A stretch of DNA of 64,000 nt. Source: Comamonadaceae bacterium. Lineage in GTDB: Bacteria; Pseudomonadota; Gammaproteobacteria; Burkholderiales; Burkholderiaceae_C. Below, piece after piece: positions 55,630 through 64,000 of this stretch (positions within the stretch are counted from its first letter, which is position 1; the number at the start of each line of letters is the position of its first letter). The DNA lies in assembly GCA_947455145.1 (NCBI GenBank), contig CANGME010000006.1, forward strand, positions 1 to 64,000, written 5' to 3'. Under the pieces are notes generated by a model. That model had not been told where the DNA came from. It worked only from the letters and a program-made list of their open reading frames with translations, and did no database searches. The position numbers and the translations under genes are program-made.

Positions 55630-56046
55630 ATGAAAACCATCCATGTTGATGTGGTCAGTGCCGAAGAGTCCATCTTCTCGGGTGAAGCGCGTTTTGTCGC
55701 TTTGCCCGGTGAGTCGGGCGAGTTGGGCATTTACCCACGCCACACACCGCTGATCTCCCGCATCAAGTCAGGCACGGTTCGCATTGAGAAGGCCGATGGC
55801 AGCGAAGAATTTGTCTTCGTCGCTGGCGGTATTCTTGAAGTGCAACCCGATTGCGTGACTGTTCTCACCGACACCGCCATTCGCGGCAAGGATCTGGACG
55901 AAGAGAAGGCCAACGCCGCCCGACTGGCTGCGCAAGAAGCCGTCAAGAACGCCAAAAGCGAGATTGATCTGGCCAAGGCCCAGTCTGAGTTGGCGATTCT
56001 CGCGGCTCAACTCTCAGCCCTGCGCAAGTACCGCCAGAAGCGTTAA
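55630..56046 (+). CDS. atpC: ATP synthase F1 subunit epsilon
   Basis: The 138-aa inhibitory and coupling subunit: a beta barrel ([40 protein letters not shown]) followed by two C-terminal helices. AGGAAC precedes ATG 55630. It ends the operon, followed by a terminator. Confidence 0.95.
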   Translation: MKTIHVDVVSAEESIFSGEARFVALPGESGELGIYPRHTPLISRIKSGTVRIEKADGSEEFVFVAGGILEVQPDCVTVLTDTAIRGKDLDEEKANAARLAAQEAVKNAKSEIDLAKAQSELAILAAQLSALRKYRQKR

Positions 56047-56092
56047 ATAGGGCGCTCACGCTCAGTTCTTACAGACTGACGTCACCCAACAA

Positions 56093-56126
56093 AAAAGCCC
56101 CACTCGAAAGAGCTGGGGCTTTTGCA
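56093..56126 (+). terminator. Intrinsic terminator of the atp operon
   Basis: AAAAGCCCCACTC and GAGCTGGGGCTTTT form a strong stem with one bulge around GAAA, and the stem ends in TTTT. It lies 47 nt after atpC. Confidence 0.85.
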
Positions 56127-56154
56127 ATTTAGGCTTGCGTTTGGCGGATCGACT

Positions 56155-56679
56155 TCAGTCAATCAGCGGTAGATCCGGCAACTGGTTGTGGTGCGGCGTG
56201 CCCTCAGTCAGCGGGAAATGACGCACAAGCACCGCCGAGACTTCTTGCAGTGCCAGGGTCAGCCCGTCTTCGTATTCACCCTGCTGCAAGGGTTCGCCCA
56301 TGCGCTGGATCACGCCTTGCCAATGGTGCGCTGGGACATGCTGATTGAGGCCCCGATCCGCCACTATTTCAATCATATGCTCAGCCAGGAGCAGATAAAT
56401 CAGAACCCCGTTGTTGTGCTCAGTGTCCCAGACACGTAACTTTCCAAATAGAGTAAGTGCACGCTGTCGCGCCAGTTCTTGCATACTGGGTGAGCGCCAG
56501 AGGTAGCTGCTGGGCAGGGAGGATTCCACAACAATGCGCACCTCCCCGCTATGGCGCCCTTCACTGGCTTTGACGCGCCGCATTAAGCGCTCGACAACAT
56601 CCGGGGTCAGACCTCGCCGAGCTGCGGCATCGTCTTGCCAACGGTGCTTTATCACGCATTTGAGTCGACTCCACATCAC
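56155..56679 (-). CDS. TPM domain protein (small)
   Basis: A 174-aa protein with a TPM (TLP18.3/Psb32/MOLO-1) domain: HSGEVRIVVESSLP, ARQRALTLFGKLRVWDTEHNNGVLIYLLLAEHMIEIVADRGLN and EYEDGLTLALQEVSAVL. It has no signal sequence, so it is probably cytoplasmic or bound to the membrane through its partner. It overlaps the larger TPM protein gene by 4 nt and forms a lemA-tpm-tpm operon. Function is not established. Confidence 0.82.
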   Translation of the reverse strand: MMWSRLKCVIKHRWQDDAAARRGLTPDVVERLMRRVKASEGRHSGEVRIVVESSLPSSYLWRSPSMQELARQRALTLFGKLRVWDTEHNNGVLIYLLLAEHMIEIVADRGLNQHVPAHHWQGVIQRMGEPLQQGEYEDGLTLALQEVSAVLVRHFPLTEGTPHHNQLPDLPLID

Positions 56680-57605
56680 CAGTCTCCTGAGGCACCACCG
56701 CCGCCAAAATCACCACCACCACCTGAGCTAAAGCCGCCACTGCCCGAGCTGAAACCACCACCACCGGTGCTCCAACCATGAGAATTGGAAGAGCCCCAGC
56801 CAGGGGCACCCAAAGAGCGACCAAAACCGGATAACAAGGTCCACGTCAGGGCAACTAAACCCGCCAAACCTGCCAGCAACCAACTGCGAGTCAGCAGTAG
56901 CGCTAACATGCCAATACCCCCCCCTGTGGCAATAGAGCCTAAGTTGCGGCCCATGATCCGCCGGGCAATGCCGCCCACAAGGGGAACCGCGATGAAAAGA
57001 AAAACGGCTAGATCCGTCCACTGAAAGCCGCTAGTCGGGCGATCGCTTCTGGGCACGGGCGCTGGCAGTGCCTCGCCCTTGATACGCGCCATGAGTTGAT
57101 CCACAGCCGCATCCAGTCCGCCTGCAAAGTCACCTTGTTTAAAGCGCGGAGTGATGGCTTCTTCAATGACTTGCTTAGCAGCCAGATCGGGAATGGCACC
57201 TTCCAGTGTCTTAGCCACCTCGATCCTTACCTTGCGGTCATCCTTGGCGACGATCAGCAGTAGACCGTCACCCACACCTTTGCGTCCAATCTTCCAGGTG
57301 TTAGCCACCCGGTTGGCATAGCTGGTGATGTCTTCTGGCAGGGTGCTGGGCACCATTAAGAGCACGATCTGAGAGCCCGTGCTGCTTTCGAACGACACCA
57401 ACTTCTCTTGCAGAGAGCGGGTTTGTGCATCGTTCAGAGTGCCGGTGGTGTCAAGAACGGGCGCTGTCAATGCGGGCACCGGGAGCACCGGTTGCGCTTG
57501 GAGCGGAAGACTCAAGATCGCAGCGGCCGACACAAGCCATAAGCCCAAGCAGGACAAGGCTTGGGCGACCCATCGGCCTGGCATGAGCGCAAGCCATGTG
57601 AGCAT
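56676..57605 (-). CDS. TPM domain membrane protein with Gly/Ser-rich tail (YgcG-like)
   Basis: A 309-aa exported protein. It has a signal sequence (about 12-39), a TPM domain (about 50-175: LDTTGTLNDAQTRSLQEKL, SQIVLLMVPSTLPEDI, GLLLIVAKDDRKVRIEVAKTLEGAIPD), two or three membrane segments and a tail with GGGGFSSGSGGFSSGGGGDFG. It overlaps lemA by 1 nt, and its family is nearly always next to LemA. A role in envelope maintenance is inferred. Confidence 0.88.
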   Translation of the reverse strand: MLTWLALMPGRWVAQALSCLGLWLVSAAAILSLPLQAQPVLPVPALTAPVLDTTGTLNDAQTRSLQEKLVSFESSTGSQIVLLMVPSTLPEDITSYANRVANTWKIGRKGVGDGLLLIVAKDDRKVRIEVAKTLEGAIPDLAAKQVIEEAITPRFKQGDFAGGLDAAVDQLMARIKGEALPAPVPRSDRPTSGFQWTDLAVFLFIAVPLVGGIARRIMGRNLGSIATGGGIGMLALLLTRSWLLAGLAGLVALTWTLLSGFGRSLGAPGWGSSNSHGWSTGGGGFSSGSGGFSSGGGGDFGGGGASGDW

Positions 57606-58192
57606 TATTTTTTACCGAAGTCCACCACAGGTGGAGTTGATATAGCGGCTTCGTTTTGAACAACAAACGATGGCTTAGGCGTGTAGCTAAAAACCATCGC
57701 AGTCAAGTTGCTCGGGAAACTGCGAGCCAGCACGTTGTACTCTTGGACTGCTTGGATGTAGCGGTTGCGTGCCACCGTCACCCGGTTCTCTGTGCCTTCG
57801 AGTTGCACCCGCAAATCACGAAAGCCCTGATTGGCCTTGAGAGAGGGGTATTGCTCAGACACCACCATCAAGCGACTCAAGGCACTTCCCAACTCTCCTT
57901 GGGCAGCTTGAAATTTCTTGAATGCCTCTGGATTATTGAGCGTCTCTGGTGTCACTTGGATGGACGTGGCCTTGGCACGCGCCTCAATCACCTTGGTCAA
58001 GGTATCCTGCTCAAAGGCCGCCTCGCCTTTGACGGTGGCCACAATATTGGGCACTAGGTCAGCCCGGCGTTGGTACTGGTTCAGCACCTCACTCCAAGCG
58101 GATTTGGTCTGCTCGTCCAGCCGTTGAAAATCGTTGTAGCCACAACCGCTAAGGACGAGAACGGATGACAAAAGAAAAAACCAGCGCTTCAT
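57605..58192 (-). CDS. LemA family lipoprotein
   Basis: A 195-aa protein: a lipoprotein signal (lipobox LSGC) and the LemA helical domain (NDFQRLDEQTKSAWSEVLNQYQRRADLVPNIVATVKG, then RYIQAVQEYNVLARSFPSNL). AGGAGG precedes ATG 58192. It is first in a three-gene operon with two TPM proteins. The molecular role of LemA is unknown; many bacteria have this pair. Confidence 0.9.
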   Translation of the reverse strand: MKRWFFLLSSVLVLSGCGYNDFQRLDEQTKSAWSEVLNQYQRRADLVPNIVATVKGEAAFEQDTLTKVIEARAKATSIQVTPETLNNPEAFKKFQAAQGELGSALSRLMVVSEQYPSLKANQGFRDLRVQLEGTENRVTVARNRYIQAVQEYNVLARSFPSNLTAMVFSYTPKPSFVVQNEAAISTPPVVDFGKK

Positions 58193-58314
58193 AAAACCTC
58201 CTGTTGAAATCCTGTCAGGGAGCATACACCCAGCCCAGCGAGAACAAAGTTTGATCAAGGTCAATCAGGCGACGTGAATGGATGATGGAGAATAGGCGTC
58301 ACTGCAAGACTTTT

Positions 58315-59331
58315 ATGAACTATGTTGCCCCTTTGTGGCTGCCGGGCAGCCATCTTCAAACCATCTGGCCTGCACTGTATTCGCGCCGCGTATTTGGGCC
58401 CCGCCCGAAGTACCGCAGAGAGCGCTGGCCCACGCCTGACGCTGACTTCATTGACGTGGATTGGCTTAAAGGCCCTGAGCACAACACCTTGATGGTGCTG
58501 TTTCATGGCTTGGAAGGCTCCTCGAGTAGTCATTACGCAGAAGCATTTGCCGACTTTGCACAAACTAGTGGCGTGTCCTATGCCGTGCCCCATTTCAGAG
58601 GCTGCAGCGGTGAAGCCAACCACGCGCCACGCGCATACCACTCCGGTGACTTTGAAGAAATCGGTTGGATACTTGCGCGCTTTCGCAGGATGCACCGTGG
58701 CCCCATCGTGGCGGTAGGCATTTCGCTGGGGGGGAATGCGTTAATGCGGTGGGCCGGTGAGATGGGTCAAGCGGCAAGCCAATACGTGTCTGCCGTGGCC
58801 AGCGTGTGTTCCCCACTGGACTTGGTGGCTGGAGGTCGAGCCATCGGGCAAGGCTTTAATCGGCTGGTGTACACCCGCATGTTTCTTCAAACCTTAAAAC
58901 CCAAGGCCATGGCCAAGCTTGCCCAATACCCCAAGTTGTTTGATGCTAGCGCGCTGCAGGCGGCGTACGACTTGCACGCGTTTGACGACATTTTCACGGC
59001 CCCGCTCCACGGCTTTAAAAGTGCCGAGGACTACTGGGCCCGTGCATCAGCCAAACCAAATTTACATTGCATCCGCGTACCGGCACTGGCCTTGAATGCG
59101 CTCAACGATCCGTTCGTACCCGCCTCTAGCCTACCCCTTGCGTCGGAGGTTGGCCCTTGCGTCACCCTGTGGCAACCTGAAGAAGGTGGGCATGTAGGCT
59201 TTGCAAAAGGGCTGCCGCCCGGCCATGTCCAAGCCATGCCCGAGGCCGTGGGCGGCTGGTTGCTGTCCAGGTTAAGCTCGTGCGAGTTAGTGCCAGACCT
59301 TGGCCTCTACGCCAATACCGTACCGGGTTGA
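58315..59331 (+). CDS. YheT-like alpha/beta hydrolase
   Basis: A 338-aa hydrolase. LPGSHLQTIWPAL at the start, HGLEGSSSSHYAEAF (oxyanion region), HFRGCSGEAN and the nucleophile elbow GISLGGNAL are YheT-family marks, with the C-terminal His in EEGGHVGFAKG. ATG 58315 was chosen; an upstream in-frame ATG at 58282 gives a non-conserved extension. Substrates are unknown. It is divergent from lemA. Confidence 0.9.
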   Translation: MNYVAPLWLPGSHLQTIWPALYSRRVFGPRPKYRRERWPTPDADFIDVDWLKGPEHNTLMVLFHGLEGSSSSHYAEAFADFAQTSGVSYAVPHFRGCSGEANHAPRAYHSGDFEEIGWILARFRRMHRGPIVAVGISLGGNALMRWAGEMGQAASQYVSAVASVCSPLDLVAGGRAIGQGFNRLVYTRMFLQTLKPKAMAKLAQYPKLFDASALQAAYDLHAFDDIFTAPLHGFKSAEDYWARASAKPNLHCIRVPALALNALNDPFVPASSLPLASEVGPCVTLWQPEEGGHVGFAKGLPPGHVQAMPEAVGGWLLSRLSSCELVPDLGLYANTVPG

Positions 59332-59342
59332 TCAGAGTCACC

Positions 59343-59873
59343 ATGGACGACATCGTTCGACAAGCAATGGCCAAGTGGCCCAACGTGCCCGACTGCTACG
59401 GTTGGCTGGGCTTAAGCGCGCGCGGCCAGTGGTACATGCGTGATGACAGGGCACAGGCCGCAGGGACGTTTGCGGGAGGGGGAGAGCAGGCCAAAGGCTC
59501 ACTACTTCAGCATGAAAAACTCATCGAATTTATAGCTCGCAATTACTTGTCTGATGCGCAGGGCTGTTGGTACTTCCAAAACGGGCCCCAGCGTGTGTTT
59601 GTCGAATTAGAGGCCACGCCCTACATCTGGCGCGTGAATGAAGATTTTTCCGTGAGCGCGCACACTGGCACGCCTGCTCAAGTCAAGGCGTGCCTACTTG
59701 ATGAAAATGGCTACGTGTACCTAGAAACCGATCTTGGTTTTGGCCTGATTCACACCCAGGACGTAGTGCAAGCAGCAGAAGCTGTGCAAGCGGGTGAATG
59801 GCAGCTGCAAACGTGCGAGTCAAAAAAATTAAGCGCCCGTTATGGCTTTGTGAATAGTCCAAAATCACTTTAA
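59343..59873 (+). CDS. Conserved hypothetical protein
   Basis: A 176-aa protein that I do not assign to a named family, though I associate its pattern with Burkholderiales. The centre reads LIEFIARNYLSDAQGCWYFQNGPQRVFVELEATPYIWRV. It has no signal or membrane segment. It starts 11 nt after the YheT-like gene and is probably co-transcribed. Start ATG 59343 with GATCAGAG upstream. Confidence 0.75.
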   Translation: MDDIVRQAMAKWPNVPDCYGWLGLSARGQWYMRDDRAQAAGTFAGGGEQAKGSLLQHEKLIEFIARNYLSDAQGCWYFQNGPQRVFVELEATPYIWRVNEDFSVSAHTGTPAQVKACLLDENGYVYLETDLGFGLIHTQDVVQAAEAVQAGEWQLQTCESKKLSARYGFVNSPKSL

Positions 59874-59925
59874 AAACAATAACATTGTCCGCACACTCGA
59901 GCGGCTCACATTAAAAAAAGGGCAT

Positions 59926-59953
59926 AAAAAAACCGGCATGTAGCCGGTTTTTT
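59926..59953. terminator. Bidirectional intrinsic terminator
   Basis: An A-run, CCGGC, loop ATGTA, GCCGG and T-run form a symmetric hairpin (AAAAAACCGGC / GCCGGTTTTTT) that serves both the hydrolase operon and the convergent cytochrome gene. Confidence 0.88.
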
Positions 59954-59968
59954 ATAAAGTGAGGTGGC

Positions 59969-60490
59969 TTATTTGACTTCAGCTGTGACCGCCTCAGCTG
60001 GCTTAGGTTCTGCAAACTTGGCACCTGCGGCGTTAGCCATGTAAACCGCGCCACGTGCAATTTCCACATCCGAAAAATCACCACCACCCTGCGGGGCCAT
60101 TGCACCCTTACCCTTGAGGGCAGAGGCCACAAGCTTTTCCAAGCCTGTCTTGATACGAGGGCCCCAAGCAGCTGCATCAGCCAGCTTGGGCGCACCCGCA
60201 GCGCCAGTAGTATGGCAAGCCGCGCACTGGGCCTTGAAGACATCTTCGCCACTCTTGAGCGGGCGATTGGCATCGCGAACTTCAACGCTACCCACCTTTT
60301 GAATGCGCTCAGCGACTGACTTTTGCGCATTCACAGCGCCTGCGATAGGCTTGGGGGCAGAGGTTACGTAGTAGACCAAGCCAATAATGATGAACACTGG
60401 CAAGACAAAAGCCAGCACAGAAGCAATCAACACTTGCTTGGGGTTCTTGATCGGGCCGGTGTGGGCTTCTTCGTGTTCGTTCGCGCTCAT
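59969..60490 (-). CDS. Cytochrome c5-family protein, membrane anchored
   Basis: A 173-aa protein: cytoplasmic tail, membrane anchor (about 20-42) and a periplasmic class I c-type domain with heme site CAACH (about residue 90) and the distal Met region MAPQGGGDFSDVEI. It probably shuttles electrons to a terminal oxidase. ATG 60490 was chosen because a longer frame runs antisense through the tRNA-Arg gene. AGAGGACATC precedes the start. Confidence 0.9.
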   Translation of the reverse strand: MSANEHEEAHTGPIKNPKQVLIASVLAFVLPVFIIIGLVYYVTSAPKPIAGAVNAQKSVAERIQKVGSVEVRDANRPLKSGEDVFKAQCAACHTTGAAGAPKLADAAAWGPRIKTGLEKLVASALKGKGAMAPQGGGDFSDVEIARGAVYMANAAGAKFAEPKPAEAVTAEVK

Positions 60491-60582
60491 GATGTCCTCT
60501 AAAAAACAGGGGCTGGGAAACAACCGGCAATTATAGCCGTCGTCCCGATTGAAACATCCTACAATGCGAGCTGCACCACAGT

Positions 60583-60658
60583 GCGGCTGTAGCTCAGTGG
60601 ATAGAGTATTGGCCTCCGAAGCCAAGGGTCGTGGGTTCGATCCCCGCCAGCCGCACCA
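60583..60658 (+). tRNA. tRNA-Arg (anticodon CCG)
   Basis: A 76-nt cloverleaf with acceptor GCGGCTG / CAGCCGC, D-arm AGCTCAGTGG, anticodon loop CTCCGAA (anticodon CCG, reading CGG) and T-arm GTGGGTTCGATCCC; CCA is encoded. Confidence 0.95.
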
Positions 60659-61156
60659 ATATTGAGTTCCCAAGATAATGCGCACTCACTTTGTGAGCTC
60701 GACCTGTTAGGACCAATACTCACTTAAGCTCGTAGGCCCAAAATGGGCTAATGGTCAAGTTGAAACCAGACAATTTTCCATGGCCCATCTGTGGCTCAAG
60801 CGTGGCCCACGGCATGTTCAGTCATCAGGAAATTACGTTGGGTGCGACATTGGACTTTAGCCCACCGATCCTTCAAATAGATCGCAAAGTTGCGCAATGA
60901 ACGCGGTGAAAATTGAGCACTTTTGATGCCACGCGAGTTTTCATCGATGACAAATACGTTGATCTTTCCTTGACTGGTTTGTTGCAGGCAAATTGTCAGT
61001 TATCGTCATGCTTAGTGTGCTGCAGGAGATTTAGAAAATATAGAAGGTCAGGGCCCTTGGCGCGGTTACTTGCCTCCACCCGATTTAAAGAACGTGAAGA
61101 ATGACCCTATGACACACCCGCCGATCTACGACAATCAACGCTCTGACTGAAAACCC
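60659..61156. other. Gap downstream of tRNA-Arg without recognised gene
   Basis: No credible coding sequence in either strand: the longest frame (60913-61104) has no family signature and no Shine-Dalgarno that I trust. The inverted repeat TAGGCCCA-AAA-TGGGCTA lies at 60733-60750. The region follows a tRNA gene, a common integration point, but I see no copy of the tRNA 3' end (TTCGATCCC... GCCGCACCA) further downstream in the window. Confidence 0.6.
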
Positions 61157-62401
61157 ATGCAAACCAAGACTTTCTCCATTCTTCCTGTCATCTTCGCAAT
61201 CGCTGCAGGCGCCCTGATTCCTAGCTCGGCATCGTTAGCAGTCGTTCACCGCGCTGCCAAACCAGCGTCTCACAAGAAGGCCGCTGCCGCTGTGAACGCG
61301 CTGCCGCCGCTTGCTGCTCAGACCTCCTTGGCGAGTAACCCACCGGCGCTGCCAGCCAAGGCGTGGTTACTGATGGATTCAGACTCCGGCGAGGTGCTTG
61401 CCTCGGCCAACGCTGACGAACCCTTGCCGCCGGCTTCGCTAACCAAGATGATGACCAGCTACCTGGTTGAGCAGGCGCTGCGCTCCGGCAAACTCAAGCA
61501 AACCGACTTGGTCTCGGTCAGTCTGAACGCTTGGTGCCGTGGGTCGAGCACCGAGTCGTGCATGTATTTACCGCTCAACAGCCAGGCCACGGTGATAGAC
61601 ATTTTGCGAGGCATCATCATCCAGTCCGGCAACGACGCGTCCAAGGCGATTGCCGAGCACATGGCCGGCTCCGAAGCGAGCTTTGCCAAGCTGATGAATG
61701 CAGAAGCACAGCGCCTTGGTATGACGCGCACGCATTTCGTGAACGCCACTGGCCTGCCAGATCCGGAACACAAGTCGTCAGCGCGTGACCTCGCCATCCT
61801 GGCGCGCGCCATCATTCACGACAGCGTTGACTATTACCCGATCTACGCTGAGCGCGAGTTCAAGTACAACGGTATCAAGCAAGGCAACCGCAATGCCCTG
61901 CTCTACACCGATCCTACCGTTGACGGGCTGAAGACTGGTCATACCGAAGCGGCCGGCTACTGCCTGGTCACCTCATCCAAGCGCAACGAGATGCGCATGA
62001 TCACAGTCATCCTCAACACGAACAGCGCTCAGGCGCGTGCTGACGAGACACGAACGCTGCTCGGTTGGGGTTTCAGCAATTTCGAGAAGGCCACCCCGAT
62101 TCAGCCGAACACGGTCGTCGCGACGGCCAAAATCAGCTTCGGCAAGGCAGACACGGTCGCGGCGGGACTGGGAGCACCATGGATGCTGACCGTGCCACGG
62201 GGCCAGCAAGTGCAAACCTCGGTGGAATTCGGGGCGGGCCTGGAAGCGCCAGTGACCAAGGGCTCTGTGATCGGCAAGGTGGTCGCGACCTCGAACGGCA
62301 AGCCAGTAGGCGAAGCACCGCTCGTCGCTCAGGCTGATGTCGAACGCGCAGGTCTGCTGCTACGCACCTGGCAACACATAGCCAAGTTGTTCGGAAAGTG
62401 A
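61157..62401 (+). CDS. D-alanyl-D-alanine carboxypeptidase (PBP5/6 type)
   Basis: A 414-aa penicillin-binding protein that trims the terminal D-alanine of peptidoglycan stems. It has a signal sequence, the SxxK motif SLTK (Ser94, Lys97), SxN in SGNDASKAI and KTG in GLKTGHTEAAGYCLV, and a C-terminal beta domain with an amphipathic anchor-like end (LLLRTWQHIAKLF). The family includes DacA, DacC and PBP6; the exact member is not fixed here. Its start is ATG 61157. Confidence 0.93.
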   Translation: MQTKTFSILPVIFAIAAGALIPSSASLAVVHRAAKPASHKKAAAAVNALPPLAAQTSLASNPPALPAKAWLLMDSDSGEVLASANADEPLPPASLTKMMTSYLVEQALRSGKLKQTDLVSVSLNAWCRGSSTESCMYLPLNSQATVIDILRGIIIQSGNDASKAIAEHMAGSEASFAKLMNAEAQRLGMTRTHFVNATGLPDPEHKSSARDLAILARAIIHDSVDYYPIYAEREFKYNGIKQGNRNALLYTDPTVDGLKTGHTEAAGYCLVTSSKRNEMRMITVILNTNSAQARADETRTLLGWGFSNFEKATPIQPNTVVATAKISFGKADTVAAGLGAPWMLTVPRGQQVQTSVEFGAGLEAPVTKGSVIGKVVATSNGKPVGEAPLVAQADVERAGLLLRTWQHIAKLFGK

Positions 62402-62448
62402 ACGCTGGCAGGCCCGCGCCAACCATCTCAGCCACTTTGGCCTGGGTC

Positions 62449-62709
62449 TCATTTTCCTTCAGCGTTTACTTTCTCTTCCCCCTCTACGCGCGGCGCCTGC
62501 AAGGTGGCGTTGACCAAGTCTTTCACCTGCTGCTGAATTTGTTGGCTTTGTTGGGTTGGCGTCGCGCCTTGCGTTGGGGTGATGGCTGTGCCCATCGATG
62601 AAGCCGCTGGGGTAGCTGCCGTGCTAGTTGATTTGAGCTGCGTCTTCACCAACAGACTTACGATTGCAACTACCAGCAGAAGTCCTACCAGTCCAAAAAT
62701 GGATTTCAT
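62449..62709 (-). CDS. Small membrane-anchored hypothetical protein
   Basis: An 86-aa protein with one N-terminal hydrophobic segment (about 5-22: LVGLLLVVAIVSLLVK) and a Q/T/S-rich tail. Not recognised. A start at ATG 62709 is the only sensible one. It is followed by a second orphan gene on the same strand. Confidence 0.6.
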   Translation of the reverse strand: MKSIFGLVGLLLVVAIVSLLVKTQLKSTSTAATPAASSMGTAITPTQGATPTQQSQQIQQQVKDLVNATLQAPRVEGEEKVNAEGK

Positions 62710-62755
62710 TGCTTACCTTTATTGGCTGAAAAGTTAACGGCGGTTTCACGCTTAA

Positions 62756-63001
62756 TCAGGTGATTTTAAAAACGGTTCTGATCCGCTTGGAACCCACTTT
62801 CTCCTCGTACGCCGCCCATTGCTTGATGCCTTTGACCAGCACGGCTGTGCTGACATCTTTGACAGGACTCTTGGCCTTGAGTTTGAGGCTCAACCAGTCC
62901 TGCACATGCGGCATGATGTTGCCTTGCTCACCCGTTGGAATGAGCAACTCTTTCCCGGCGACGGAGCCGGCCGATATAACTGTGATCTCAGTAGCAGGCA
63001 T
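62756..63001 (-). CDS. Small hypothetical protein
   Basis: An 81-aa protein without signal or recognisable motif: about half charged or aliphatic residues in alternating pattern, so probably a small globular fold. It starts at ATG 63001, 26 nt from the divergent receptor start. Function cannot be stated. Confidence 0.5.
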   Translation of the reverse strand: MPATEITVISAGSVAGKELLIPTGEQGNIMPHVQDWLSLKLKAKSPVKDVSTAVLVKGIKQWAAYEEKVGSKRIRTVFKIT

Positions 63002-63027
63002 GGTGATTTTCTCTGGAGCATAAAGAC

Positions 63028-64000
63028 ATGAATTCAGTACGGCAAAAGCTAACGACGCACTTGTTGACTGTAGCGCTTAGCGCATGGCTGGCGGGCCTCT
63101 CATTCATGGCCAACGCGCAAGCCGACTACCCGAATCGCCCGCTGACCCTTGTGGTCGGTTTTGCGCCCGGTGGGCCGAACGACATTTTGGGACGACAACT
63201 GGCCACGGCTTTGACGCAGCGCTTGGGCCAGCCCGTGGTGGTGGTCAACCAAGCCGGAGGCTCGGGTAACCCGGCCAGTGCGGCGGTGGCACGCGCTGCG
63301 CCGGATGGCTACACGCTGCTGCTGATCGGGCCGGCCAACGCCATCAATGCCTCATTGAATCCCCATCCAGGCTTTGATTTCCGGCGAGACATCATGCCCG
63401 TGGCAGGCATCACGCGTGAGGCGCTGGTGATGGTGGTGCACCCCTCGCTCCCAGTGCGCAGCGTGGCCGAGTTCATTGACCATGTCCAGCGAGGCGAGTC
63501 TATCACCATGGCCTCAACCGGTAAGGGTAGCGCGCCCCATGTCACCGGCCTGCTGTTCAACCGCACAGCGGGCATTGAGCTGCCGATCGTGCACTTCGGT
63601 GGAGGTGGCCCTGCTTTAGCGGACATGGTCAGCGGCGGCAAAACGCAGATGATGTTCGAGCCGCTGTCGGCGGCCATTGCCCCCGTGCGGGCTGGCCAGT
63701 TGCGCGCGCTGGGCGTTACCACAGCGCAGGTGTCTGCGGCATTGCCCGGTGTGCCCACGATCGCCGCCACCTTGCCCGGCTTTGAAGCCAGCGCGGTGAC
63801 CGGCATTGGCGTACCCAGGGGCACACCGCAGGCCATCGTGGACAGGCTCAGTCGTGAAGTCAATGCGGTGATGTCTGACCCGCAATCACGCGCTCTCTTC
63901 AAGGACAGTGGTGGCGAGCCGTTGGCGGGTAGCCCCAGCGAATTTGCGCAACGGGTCTTCGGTGAAATTGACAAGTGGGCCAGCGTCATCCAGGCGGCGG
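63028..64000 (+). CDS. Tripartite tricarboxylate transporter receptor (TctC/Bug), partial at window end
   Basis: A periplasmic binding protein of the Bug family. I read it from the sequence: a signal ending in NAQADYP, then the diagnostic RPLTLVVGFAPGGPNDILGR and VVNQAGGSGN. The 324 codons present run off the window end without a stop. The start is ATG 63028 with GGAG 10 nt upstream. Bug proteins are strikingly numerous in Burkholderiales; the ligand (carboxylate or aromatic acid) is unknown, and no TctAB genes are visible. Confidence 0.92.
   Translation, partial: MNSVRQKLTTHLLTVALSAWLAGLSFMANAQADYPNRPLTLVVGFAPGGPNDILGRQLATALTQRLGQPVVVVNQAGGSGNPASAAVARAAPDGYTLLLIGPANAINASLNPHPGFDFRRDIMPVAGITREALVMVVHPSLPVRSVAEFIDHVQRGESITMASTGKGSAPHVTGLLFNRTAGIELPIVHFGGGGPALADMVSGGKTQMMFEPLSAAIAPVRAGQLRALGVTTAQVSAALPGVPTIAATLPGFEASAVTGIGVPRGTPQAIVDRLSREVNAVMSDPQSRALFKDSGGEPLAGSPSEFAQRVFGEIDKWASVIQAA

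Noticed and set aside
60491-60685. N-terminal extension of the cytochrome c5 gene (WCGWRGSNPRPLASEANTLS)
   Set aside because: This reads antisense through the tRNA-Arg gene, a well-known false translation. The cytochrome starts at 60490.
60900-60930. Resemblance of GTGAAAATTGAGCAC to the end of an IS21-type element
   Set aside because: Too short, no transposase and no partner end seen.
60913-61104. Possible small gene after tRNA-Arg
   Set aside because: The 63-residue product has no motif or credible ribosome site.

Overview
The window looks like chromosomal DNA of a betaproteobacterium, most likely Burkholderiales, family Comamonadaceae (Rhodoferax/Polaromonas type). The reasons are the gene repertoire (S3 with a long basic tail, EIIA-Man/HPr/EI without a sugar permease, Bug/TctC and TRAP receptors, cytochrome c', split PntAA/PntAB/PntB, complete atpIBEFHAGDC) and short dispersed repeats that I associate with this family. 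No species can be named from sequence alone. Almost all of the window is core or metabolic chromosome. I see no prophage, CRISPR array or intact insertion sequence.

Layout. 1-1.9 kb: end of the S10 ribosomal operon (rplV end, rpsC, rplP, rpmC, rpsQ), closed by a terminator. 2-6.6 kb: peroxiredoxin, M48 lipoprotein protease, divergent cytochrome b561/cytochrome c', TlpA-like thioredoxin, DUF4197 protein and a lipoprotein. 6.6-10.3 kb: MFS transporter, PTS EIIA, HPr and EI in overlapping order. 10.3-14.9 kb: envelope/sensory group with a CHASE2 protein lacking an output domain, a LysM-FecR protein, a shortened OmpA-like lipoprotein and a patatin-like hydrolase. 14.9-18.1 kb: lipA, lipB, ybeD-like gene and corA. 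18.2-22.9 kb: GMC oxidoreductase, a repeat-filled gap, mmsA and a divergent LysR regulator. 23-25.3 kb: cyanide-insensitive bd oxidase (cioAB). 25.3-29 kb: four-gene Mla/MCE lipid-transport operon. 29-32.5 kb: SDR, DsbA-like isomerase, dienelactone hydrolase and DUF4382 lipoprotein. 32.6-33.1 kb: toxin-antitoxin pair. 33.1-40.6 kb: uvrA, a GGDEF-EAL protein and an M20 peptidase. 40.6-43.4 kb: TRAP transporter. 43.5-48.7 kb: Nudix hydrolase, pntAA-pntAB-pntB and fadD. 48.9-56.1 kb: ATP synthase operon. 56.2-58.2 kb: LemA plus two TPM-domain proteins. 58.3-60.5 kb: YheT-like hydrolase, an uncharacterised protein and cytochrome c5. 60.6 kb: tRNA-Arg(CCG). 61.2-64 kb: D,D-carboxypeptidase, two small orphan genes and a TctC-type receptor cut by the window end.

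Several genes form an energy and redox theme: a proton-pumping transhydrogenase, ATP synthase, a bd oxidase and several cytochromes. The most unusual signal is mobile-looking short repeats that have entered coding sequences in frame. One family (core TTCGACAGGCTCAG and its inverse) is translated inside LipB and twice inside UvrA, reading VRAEPVEA / LRQAQDRP each time. A second family of about 50 bp is translated inside the LysR regulator and forms the signal peptide of the MCE-operon lipoprotein, with a third, intergenic copy downstream of corA. Insertions fall at domain boundaries or linkers and catalytic residues are retained, so the hosts are probably functional.
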